Shown here: piece after piece, positions 44,602 through 53,773 of the stretch
Layout: each line of letters opens with the position of its first letter
How positions within the stretch are numbered: position 1 is the first letter of the stretch
Origin: Lactifluus volemus
Lineage: Eukaryota; Basidiomycota; Agaricomycetes; Russulales; Russulaceae
Assembly (NCBI GenBank): GCA_022376515.1
Contig: WTXI01000233.1
Location: forward strand, 1-57,626
DNA: 57,626 bases
Reading direction: 5' to 3'
Program-made: the position numbers and the translations under genes
Notes under the pieces: generated by a model
Database searches by the model: none
Told to the model about the DNA's origin: nothing
The model's input: the letters and a program-made list of their open reading frames with translations, nothing else

Positions 44602-46193
44602 ATGACAAGCAAGAGAGACAAAGCAGACGAGAAACGCGCGCGCAACTTTCTCGACTCGTTCAAGGCGCTGACGCTTGCGGGCCAGAGCAAGTCGGCCACT
44701 ACCACGACTGACAAGCCAGATATCGTGGACGGTCGTGCGCCTCGACACGCACAGGGATACTACACAATCCCTGGCAGCTTTGCCCCACTCTCGCCCACAC
44801 CGCATCTCCCGTCCTCGCCATACCCACCACCGCCACCTCACCTCAATAATGCTGTTGCCGCGATACCCCCTCCCCCAGTTTTGCACTCGAGAATGCCAGT
44901 TCCCCAGAAGACGTCGCTGACGATGCAGTATGCCATTACCGGCTCTCTCCCTCCGCAAGGTGCCTTGGCCACGCCACCGCGCGTCCCGGCGTCGCACCGC
45001 CCGGTCGTAGGTCCCTCATATTCCCCTGCGGATCTCGGCATCCGCACTCCAGTTCCACGTCCAGGTTCTGGGGATTTGCCTGCGCCACCACCACCACCCC
45101 CTCTTGGGCACTCCAGGACACCTCAACCACCGAAACTGCATCCCGCCCCTCCGTTCTACCACCGTCGTGCGCGATCGGAGCCGCTCTCCCCTCCCCCACC
45201 TCCCGCTACACCCCCTTCAGACGTTGGAAAGGAGACGAGGCAGTGTTGCGGGATCACCGCAGCAGGAAAGCGGTGTCGCAAGCAGGTCAAGACATCTGAT
45301 GCGCAAGCCCGCACAGACTGCGACGTCTTCTGTCATGTACACGGAAACAAGCTTGGCGAGCCGAGCGGGTTTTATGACCGTAAGACGGGACAGACGTTCG
45401 TGAAATTTCAGGGTGAGTTGCATGCGCTTACCATCTTTTTTTCTATATGCATATATGCGCGTGGGTTCTCACCACCGTGAATCATCGCGCGCAGATTGGA
45501 TACCCGAATATCTGGGGCAGGCAACCCAAGTCGCGTTACGGTCAGAGATGCAGAAGGCCCGCGCACTAAGCGACGTCGAGGGTTACATCTATGTCTTTGA
45601 GATCCTTGGTATGCCCTGCCCCCTCTTATTTCTGCTTTCCTACTGTCATACCAACCCTCAATGCGCGTAGATCCCACAGATAAGAAGTTTCTACATCTCA
45701 AGGTCGGTCGCGCGACAAACTTAAACAGACGTATGGACCAGTGGGGCAAGCAGTGCGGCTCCAAAGAGCAGATCCTTCGTGGGTTTTGGCCGGGAGGAAT
45801 GGACAAGGACGGTGTGCCGATGAAAGGGCTCGTCCAGGCTGGACCGAAGGGTCCGTGGTGCCACCGTTTAGAGCGACTGGTGCACATCGAACTAGCGGAC
45901 TTGGTTACATCTACTCCATATCTTGAGGACGGATATCCGAATACCGTTGCGAATAAAGAGGTGAAAAACGGAGGTAAGAGGGATGCGGTTAAATGCGTAG
46001 ATTGTAGGTGTTCCCTCGGTGTCTGCGTAACGTGGCTAACTTGTGTCGTGTTTTTTTTTTAGGCAACACTGTCCACCAAGAAATTTTTTCCTTTGAGCGA
46101 GTCACGGAAGGTCGATATAAGGGTCGAGAGTGGGAGAACATTGTGAAACCAGTGATTGAAAAGTGGGGTGGATTCGTCGAGGCTTACTTATGA
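44602..46193 (+). CDS. GIY-YIG-related T5orf172/MUG113-type domain protein
   Basis: Four exons (44602-45412, 45495-45608, 45671-45973, 46063-46193) give 452 aa. A proline-rich, disordered first half is followed by a small Cys/His module (CCGITAAGKRCRKQVK ... CHVHGNK). The catalytic-fold region then reads EGYIYVFEILDPTDKKFLHL, KVGRATNLNRRMDQW and LERLVHIELADL, ending NIVKPVIEKWGGFVEAYL. The Y-x-Y-V-F, K-V-G-R...R and E residues fit the T5orf172 branch of GIY-YIG nucleases (S. pombe Mug113 type). The start chosen is MTSKRDKADEKR; in-frame ATGs at 44551 and 44407 would extend it. A decayed copy lies at the left edge of the window, and a Crinkler-like 5' remnant begins about 30 bp downstream. The biological role of the fungal proteins is not established. 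Confidence 0.85.
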
Positions 46194-46224
46194 GTGAAAT
46201 GTATCGATAACCTTCAAGTTGTAA

Positions 46225-46470
46225 CTTATTGCGTTCATCACGCTTGCCATAACTCCCACTCGATCTCGCCACCAAGTATCTCGGATGGCGAAGCGGTAGA
46301 CGTGCCAAGTCAGTTTCTACTAACGAAGTAGGATTGAGCCGTTGAGGGCTGGCCCCCTCTCACATTGATGGAAGCCGATTCCCCGATGACTCGGATGCTG
46401 CTATCTCGGCGATAGAAATCAGTCTTACAGTGACTCCCGGCTTTAGTTTACTTGTGAAGGAGATTGATAT
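46225..46470 (+). pseudogene. 5' remnant of a Crinkler-like gene
   Basis: Aligns with 690-930 of the window: 5' flank (ACTCCCACTCGATCTCG against ACTCGCACTCGCCTCC), the start region (GTATCTCGGATGGCGAAGCG against GTATCTCGAATGACGAAGCG, so the ATG has become ATGGCG in another phase), CCAAGTCAG, and a later acidic Ser-rich stretch. The frame is interrupted and the remaining exons are absent. It abuts the 3' end of the intact GIY-YIG gene. Confidence 0.7.
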
Positions 46471-46688
46471 CGATCATGATTGAACGTGTCTAAATCCCCC
46501 CCCCCGCGAACAAGACCGACACTTGAGAACATGAAAAGAATTTGCGTGGTAACTTATATCAAATAAATGAGTACAATGCAACAGTGTCCTTTGGTCGTAA
46601 TAAATCGTGAACTAAACTAATTATAAGAATCTACAGCTAGCCCGAAACAAAGTCAGTCGTGATCATAAATAGCTTTGACGCGTGGTCA

Positions 46689-47898
46689 TCACAACATGAG
46701 CCCAACAAGCACCGCTGCGAAGCTGATGGCAATCATATGCAGACCGCTAAGATGCACGGCGCCAGCGCCGTTCTTACTTCCGCTGCCAGAGCCCGTCGAG
46801 TTCGAACTTGAGCTTGACGACGTCCCGTTGATCTCCTTCGCACGCGCTACGAAAGCCTCAAAGCTTTTCGAACTAGACTCGTTCGCATTGGCCGCGAAGA
46901 CCATGCCCTGACCGCAATGACCAGCCTGACGACAGAAGACCCATATCGGTTGGGTGTCGTTCACCTGGACGGTGAACGTGGGGAACGAGGTGGCACTCGC
47001 ATCGACAGGCATGCTAGTGGTAGGTATGAGTTAGCAAACGCGAGGCGTGGGGATAAGACAAGACAAGTATGACGTACAAATTAGAGTCAAAACCAACTTG
47101 GCTGCTCGTTTCCGCGAGTGGTACGCAAGGCGCGTTGAAGCTGGACTGCGTCGCGGTGTGGTTCTTGAGGTTGAACTTAAACGTGATGGTGTCACCAGGC
47201 TGAGCAGTAATGTTTGAAGGCCGGAAGGCCAGAATGCCCGTGCCACCGACGGTGATCACGTGGTCCTGGGAGGTTGAAGAAGTGCCTGTTGAGGTAGCCG
47301 AAGCAGCGGCGCTTGAGACAACTGGGGAAGCAGATGATGGTGCAATGGAGGAGGTGGCACCAGTACTCATAGCAGCAGCTTTGAATTGTTGGAACTGGGC
47401 AGCTGTTGGTGGGTTGATGGCGAAAACCATGCCTTTTTGGCAGTGGCCAGTTTGGCGACAGTATATCCAGACGGGATTCCTATCTGTCACCGCGAACTGG
47501 GCCTGCGGGAAAGGGCCACTGGTGTTGTTGTCTGGTACGGGAACGCTGACAAAGGGCGTCAGACTCGTAATGATGCAGAGGGGAAAAAAAGTGACATACA
47601 AATTAGAATCAAAGCCACCCGGCAGGGGAGTACAGGGTTGCTCAAAGGTGGACGCCGTCACGGTGTGATTCTTCTGCTCAAAGTTGAAGACGACGGTATC
47701 CCCGGGATTGGCCATCTGAGTGATAGTTGTTTGTCAAGAGCTAAACAAAAGAGACGGACACAAGCAACCTACCACGAAGGGAGGGGTATATACAAGCCCA
47801 TTGGCGCCACCGACTGTTACCAGGATTTGGGCAGCATTCGCGGGTAGTACGGCCAAAAGGCCAGACAAGGCAGAGATAGCGAAGAGTTTAGAGAGCAT
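46689..47898 (-). CDS. Secreted two-domain cupredoxin, probably GPI-anchored
   Basis: Four exons (47898-47773, 47715-47600, 47545-47078, 47013-46689) give 344 aa. The signal peptide is MLSKLFAISALSGLLAVLPA. Domain 1 has FEQKNHTVT and WIYCRQTGHCQKGMVF; domain 2 has FNLKNHTAT and WVFCRQAGHCGQGMVF. Both retain the His, Cys, His and Met ligands of a type-1 copper site. A Ser/Thr/Ala linker separates the domains. The C-terminus is Ser/Gly-rich and ends in a hydrophobic segment (LHMIAISFAAVLVGLML), as for a GPI signal. Introns fall at the same position in each domain (after GFDSN, phase 2), so the gene arose by internal duplication. Such plastocyanin-like proteins are common cell-surface proteins in basidiomycetes, of unsettled function. 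Confidence 0.9.
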
Positions 47899-50539
47899 TA
47901 TATTAACTAGGCGTCAGGTAAACCGGAAGAGTAGCCCGAATGACAACCAGGTCAGAAGTGAGAAGTGAGAAGTGAAGTGAGTTGGGTGGGCCATCCAGGT
48001 AGAGAGGGGGGCTTTATACCGAAGAATTGCAACGATGGACAATAGCGATGCGCAATACAATAAAGCGCCTTTGTCATTCAGACGAAGGCTGCAAGACCTC
48101 CGAGGCCGAGGCAATAATACCCAAATAAGGTAACCATTATGACGAAACGAGGCGATGCACTTCGGCTACCGCGGAGTGAACCTTGCATCGCCACCGATTT
48201 CAAATGGCACGGGGTTAATCGTTCGTTCTGTGGCCAACAGTATGAGCTAGAACACGAACGAATGACCGCTATGTACACTTGATTCACCACTGAATTCGAG
48301 GGCGATGAGCGTTTCATCTCGATCACCTGTTACGTCAGTACAGTTATTACTGTAAAACACCCGAGAGATAAACAGCAACTCCCAAAAAAATGGCGCGAGG
48401 ATGCGTGACCCTGAATGTCCTCGCCATCTGTATTAAGTTCGGCATTCAGCCTAGCATCAGACAGCAGCCGAAAGTTAAATGGCGTGTGCGATGATTGTCC
48501 CATACAAAGGACAATGCTCAGATTACTTGCACACTAACTTGCACGAGAACTAAGGGAGGCTAACTACTGTAGGTAGAATATATAAGTCCAGTCGATGTAA
48601 CTATGCAAAGATATGGAGCCGAGGTCGATTGTAAGGTCACAGTATCTCCGCGCACACCAGATGTAGCCGCGGGCCACGCTTGCCAGTGCTGTCATACTGT
48701 AATTAATAACCAAGTAACTATCAAACCGAAGATCAGAAAGCAGTAATTAGATCAAAGTAGAAACAATTGATACCGGTCACGCTCAATAATCAACAGCACC
48801 TTCGACTCGTCGCCTCCTACACCATTTGCACTTGGCCCTGGCCCTGGCGGTTGCGCAAATAAAAAATTCGAAGAGATAAAATGGACATGGGCTTCGATTT
48901 CTCAAGCTGTGGCCCGTCTTTCCGTCTTGCACAGAAGCCCTGTCCTACTAGTATCTCCTTGAATTAATTATCGCCATGGGTTTAAGTTGACGTCGGTAAT
49001 ACATGCCACAAAAGCAGTGATCTCGATACGCGAAGAACATTAATCAGTGATGCGCACAGCGTCACAGAAGGACTCTCGTCAGTGGTGCTTTGTCTGCCCA
49101 CTCAACGAAAAGCCTTGATACTGTAGATATTAATTTCTTGGACTTTTCCCGCCTGAGACCCAAGTGGAAGAGGGGATATGACGTACGAGGTGCTTGCCAG
49201 TGGGCGGAGCGCCCACTGACAGACAGTGATATCTTTGATAACTCTAATTCCACATGGCAATATCTGAAATTTAAAGAAGTACGGACCTGTGCGGTCTACT
49301 GTATCACGCCGTGCTCCAATCGACGAGAACACGAGACGCAAACGTTTATGCAAGACGCGGAGCACGGCGCCGAGTTCCCACCAAGAACGGCACGTGACGT
49401 AGCCCTGCGTCAGCCTGACTGTGGATAAGAGGAGTCATACGTGCGTTGGGAAGACAGGAAGACAAGCATCATCTCCGTGCAGAGGTGCTCGAAGTCATTG
49501 GGCAATCTTGCATCGGACGCGGATGCGGGTTTTGAATATGGCGAGGAGAATCGACATTTGGTATAGTGGCCAGTATTGAAGCGCCGACGGCTGTGCCGTG
49601 TGTGCCTCAATTTGCGAAGCACGGCCATGATGAGCCATCGTCGGGATGAAACGGAGAGAGCCAGAACCAGTAGCTCGGCCATAACGAAAATTCCGTGCAA
49701 CATCCAACAAAGGAGCATTTCGGATGGGTGGTATTGTAACTTAACCGACACGGCGACACCCGCCTTATTGTGCATGGTATCTAGTTCCACCCGGAAATTT
49801 ATGTTACAGCAACTTGACCTATTGTTAGACCTTTTTCGACCTTCTTACAGAAAGTGCTTTGAGTCGGAGGTCAAGCCCAAAGTCTCCAAGAAGGTCAGGA
49901 TGTCGGATGTTGGAAAAAGAAGTCACCAAAGCCATTGTTATGCACAGCCATGGATAAGACCAAATTTCTCACGGTCATCGCAATGGCACTAAAATTTCTC
50001 AACAATGGCCATTATTCTGCCTGCACGTATCTCATTGTCAACGACAATGCCGTTCTGACATCTTGCACCTTATACAGTACAATAGGCGGACAATGAGGTG
50101 CCATTTCAGGATGTTTCAATTCTAGGCGTGCCTATTCCAATCAAATTTCCGATTGAAGCCGGCACGATGGTTTTTTTTTTCGACATAGTAGTGGTCTTGG
50201 GCACCAAATCGACCTTTGGCTAGCTGGCACTATTCTGCACTGTATGGTCATCGTCTAGACTTTTCGTCGACGCCGAGTAATTTGGTTGGACCTCAAGGGG
50301 ACAGCTGTTCAGGTGGCCGGCGCCGGCGCCGTCCTGTCATGACTGGCACCTTCACCGCCTGGTATTATCCAGACACATGATAGACGTTGGGCGAACGTGA
50401 ACCTCGGTTTTCCGGAAAGGACGGGGTACCATCGGCGGTAATGCATGCGATAAGACGACTGCCTTCCACTGGCAACACGGGCAAGGAAACCTGCGCCAGT
50501 TATCTTCCATGCGTTGTGGCACTCCACCTTTACTTCCCC
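47899..50539. other. Long intergenic region
   Basis: Promoter of the cupredoxin gene on the left, including GAGAAGTGA-type short repeats near 47957-47981, then about 2.5 kb without a supportable gene. A perfect 9-bp-arm hairpin lies at 49198-49218. The right end (from about 50290) is homologous to 52058 onward, the upstream region of the second small-gene copy. Confidence 0.4.
49198..49218. repeat. Perfect GC-rich hairpin
   Basis: CAGTGGGCG, loop GAG, CGCCCACTG: nine perfect pairs with a 3-nt loop. Not within a recognised gene; may be a chance palindrome or an element end. Confidence 0.5.
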
Positions 50540-51021
50540 TATAAATGGTGCTCATGGGGGTGTGATATTCATCACCCACACACCTCGCCCTAACTCCTAG
50601 TCATGTCTTATCCTATCTTGTCAGCCCCGAGATTGTGCTGGGATGTGAAGGCATTGGGCTCTCTGGGAATGTCAGGCGATATCACTCAACTTCATCCCAA
50701 TATCCTCACGTATCGCCATGACTCCAGAACGGTTCAATTTACGCCGGGAGAGACATACGAGGCGAGTCTGCCATATATTGCTTGGTATTGAGCGCACAAG
50801 TTGACCCATGAATTCAGAAAACCATTGAGTATGCTCAGAAGGCCTTTCCGGAGCTCAGAAACGTCAATCGTGAACGAATATCCTTGGAAGTCCATAGTCC
50901 TTTGCTAGGTCACAGTCAGCAGACGACGGTGGGAATTGGACGAATGGCCTGGGCTGTCTTGGTACCCACGCTCGCGCGATTCGAAATCGTGGAAGTCTGC
51001 GTCGCAGCTGCTCCCCAGCAT
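50290..51021 (+). repeat. Small-gene duplication, copy 1
   Basis: Homologous in the same orientation to 52058-52715, covering promoter, both exons and intron. Shared words include CGGAGCTCAGAAACGTC and CGAATATCCTTGGAAGTCCA. The upstream part is recognisable from GGTTGGACC onward but diverged. Confidence 0.75.
50540..50547 (+). promoter_or_regulatory. TATA box of small-gene copy 1
   Basis: TATAAATG, 63 bp before the ATG at 50603 and 129 bp before the family-aligned ATG at 50669. The 50603 start is in frame and adds 22 residues, so both starts are possible. Confidence 0.45.
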
Positions 51022-51024
51022 TAA
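50669..51024 (+). CDS. Uncharacterised 99-aa protein with GC-AG intron, copy 1
   Basis: Exon 1 (50669-50761, 31 codons) encodes MSGDITQLHPNILTYRHDSR and ends FTPGETYE. Exon 2 (50818-51024) continues KTIEYAQKAFPELRNVNRER, then ISLEVHSP, IGRMAWAVLVPTLARFEIVE and a stop. The junction uses a GC donor (CGAG|GCGAGT). The same exon lengths and junction occur in the copy at 52331. The only ORF-like extension is at the 5' side (in-frame ATG at 50603). The sequence looks like a small cytosolic alpha/beta domain; no signal peptide, membrane segment or known catalytic motif. I do not recognise a named family. Confidence 0.6.
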
Positions 51025-52283
51025 AACATCCCACGCTAACCGAGGCCGGCGTAGGATGAAATTGAAACGACGGTAGGGACAAATTACTACTGTAAAAGTT
51101 AGCTACTGAACTGGGTCGTCAAAAAAAAAAGGTCTGTAGTTGAATGATGGATTCATTGACAAAAAAATACTACACTGTTCAACCTGACCAGATCCAGGAA
51201 CTAGTATATGATCACTACATTGAAATGACCCTAATACAGCTGTAGCAACAATACCGTCTCAATCAGAACATGAAGTGTTTGATATGAAGTCTGGCTAAAA
51301 GGGCATGAATCATTCTACGTAAATATGCCGCTTTCGAGTCCCAAGGTGGATCCGCATCTTGAAATATGACTTGCTGGGGATCTGAAGATCTGAAGGATGA
51401 CGCACACACATGGTTGTGATTACCTGTGACATGACCATCGGTTGAGAGTGTCATTTCTGTGGTCACTGGCATTTACAATAACTCAAGCTTGCGAAAGGTC
51501 ATCGCAGAACCTTCAGTTTCTGAGGCCATCCAATGCATGTAAATTCTCCGTATTTCCTTGCGCCGACAAGGTCATTGGGACCAACTCCTTTGACAGGTGC
51601 GTCATACATAATGAGATAACGAGCGGGTGTCCCATCCACTCCGAATGTACTCGAACTTGAATGTCAGCCCTTTAGGCGAGGGCCTGAACAGCGCCAGTGG
51701 CAGGGACGGGTGAAGGATGACTAAACGTCCGAGTCGACGAGAATGTGTTCAACACTGTTCAACACAAACGCAGCCGAACAAAGTCGGCTGTGGCGATGAT
51801 ATGTTTTTGTTTGTTTTGGCCATTTCTTTTTTCACTATTTTGTGTTTGTTGCATCCCTTGATGATACGCGCTTTTTTTTTCGGAGTTTGATGCATTGATG
51901 TCTTATCGATCTCAGTCAATTTGCATCGGAACCACAGCCACGCCACGATTTTCATGAACATGGCCCACGCAACAATCACCTTCTCGGGTAAAATGGGTAG
52001 TAACATGGGTTACAATGGATGGGTTCAGTTATCCATTGCCAGTGGCTCCGAAAGATACAGGTTGGACCCCCCAAGGAGGCAGCGTATACAGTTGGCCAGC
52101 GGATCTCAGCTGTGTTGCAGTGACTGGCACTCCAGCCATGTGTGCCACTATCCGGATACGGGACCTTGAACGTGGCTTGAAACCGGTGAAACTATTCGGA
52201 AAGGGGCAATCGGCTGCTGCACGTGATATATCGACGCTTTTACCCAGCCACACAGCTGTACATCCGGCACCAACCCTTTTGCG
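51025..52283. other. Intergenic region between the two small-gene copies
   Basis: No gene supported. Contains a poly-A run near 51121 and T-rich tracts near 51830-51890. From about 52058 it is homologous to the upstream region of copy 1. Confidence 0.4.
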
Positions 52284-52715
52284 TATAAAATGCACGACAA
52301 CATCTTCAACAACTTAACCCGCTCTCATCAATGTCAGGAAATGTGGCTCGACCTTCTCCCGATATCCTCACCTATCGCCATGGCTCCCGAATGGTTTATG
52401 TCACGCCAGCAGAAACCTTTGAGGCATGTTTGCAATTTTTTTTTTGGCATGATTCCGGGATCGCTTATTGGTTCATGAATTCAGCAAGCCCTCGACTTTG
52501 CTCAGGAGGTTTTTCCGGAGCTCAGAAACGTCGACCGTGAGCGAATATCCTTGGAAGTCCACAGTCCTCAGTCAGTGCGGGGTCAAGCTCCGCGTTCGAC
52601 CGTGCAAATCGGGCGAATGGCCTGGCTTCCCGTGATATCCACCCTCTCGCGATTCGAGGTTGTGGAAGTATGCGTCGCGCCCGCTCCTCTGCCCTCCGTG
52701 ATCTATTCTGGTTCG
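52058..52715 (+). repeat. Small-gene duplication, copy 2
   Basis: Partner of 50290-51021, spaced about 1.7 kb away. Homology ends near the region where copy 1 has its stop codon; copy 2 continues open. Confidence 0.75.
52284..52290 (+). promoter_or_regulatory. TATA box of small-gene copy 2
   Basis: TATAAAA, 47 bp before the ATG at 52331. Confidence 0.5.
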
Positions 52716-52781
52716 GCTGCTGCATTACCACCCTACGCCCTAGAACCAAGTGTACATCACAGGAAATGGGGCTCGAAATGA
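52331..52781 (+). CDS. Uncharacterised protein with GC-AG intron, copy 2
   Basis: Exon 1 (52331-52423) encodes MSGNVARPSPDILTYRHGSR and ends TPAETFE, 31 codons as in copy 1. Exon 2 begins at 52485 with QALDFAQEVFPELRNVDRER, ISLEVHSP and IGRMAWLPVISTLSRFEVVE, then runs on to a stop at 52781, about 129 aa in all. The intron donor is GC (TGAG|GCATGT) and the acceptor ATTCAG. Near 52750 the plus-one frame becomes open for 49 codons with protein-like sequence (DPSKLVLGGFIHDLGF), so the true C-terminus may be longer with a frameshift or an unrecognised splice. No family name can be given. Confidence 0.55.
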
Positions 52782-53773
52782 GCTTGATCCATCCAAGCTC
52801 GTCCTCGGCGGCTTTATCCACGACCTGGGCTTTAGGGACATCTTGCGACTGCTGCTGCCAATGCACGTATTCGTCGATGGAAATGTCCTCCGTCCGTGAT
52901 GGGCCTGGGGATTTTCGACGTTCCACATTTGCGGTCCTATCTTGTGGATGCCTGGGCAAGATCCGGCCCGGATGCACCGCCACCGACGATACACAATCTT
53001 CCTCTTGATTACTGCACATTCTTTTTTTTTTGGCCTGGCCCAGAGTCTCCTTCGACTATGATGCTTTTTCCCTGCATCAGTCTATTACCCCAAGGGCTGA
53101 GTTCAGTGCCTATTGTTTTACGCTCAGTTTCATGCCGTGTTACCTGAAAGGATTCTGACATTTACTTCACTTCTAGTGTACTGTGTGCTCACCCTGCCTC
53201 CATTTTACTATACCCGTTCCGTTATCAACTCAAAAGGACCATGGCTATAAAGGACCTTCTTCATGGTTGTCTCAATCGGATTTATAACTAACTGATACCT
53301 ACTGATACCTGTTACACTAAGATCAATGACTAGTATTTGTTCAACGTTACCCTGCTTTCAGGTCATCATTCTTACTGAGGTTGGGAGCTGCTGTAGTACA
53401 GCTACAGGAAAATCATGCTTTGGACTACGGATGCAATAATACCGGAGCGTGACTGCATATTTTCAAGTCGTCTGGTGTCAAGTAGGGCGCCAATTTCCAC
53501 AGCTTTGGCACAGCCAAAAGGACGAATCGTGGACTCGGACCGGTGCTACAGTACAGTACTAACCAGCTGCATCTTAATCGGATAGTATAGTAGGAATGAC
53601 TCTTGGAGTCAATTTGCCCGAGTGGCACAAATACAGAGACATTAGATACGTAAACTATTTGATACATCCTCAGCTCGTACAACAACCCACCGGAACTACT
53701 CGTAACTTATGCGGTACAAATAGAGGGCGATGGAAGGAAATGACTCTAATGAGATCCCATAACAAGCTTCTTC
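52782..53773. other. Intergenic region, nothing else recognised
   Basis: After the 49-codon frame ending at 52899, the DNA up to the PAN2 stop is AT-richer and without a supportable gene. A T9 run lies at 53022. Confidence 0.4.

Noticed and set aside
44602..46193. Mitochondrial-type homing endonuclease
   Set aside because: The protein is nuclear-encoded with spliceosomal introns and a proline-rich N-terminus; it fits the T5orf172/MUG113 branch rather than intron-encoded GIY-YIG enzymes.
52522..53019. 165-codon minus-strand frame
   Set aside because: Overlaps exon 2 of small-gene copy 2 on the opposite strand, where homology with copy 1 supports the plus strand.
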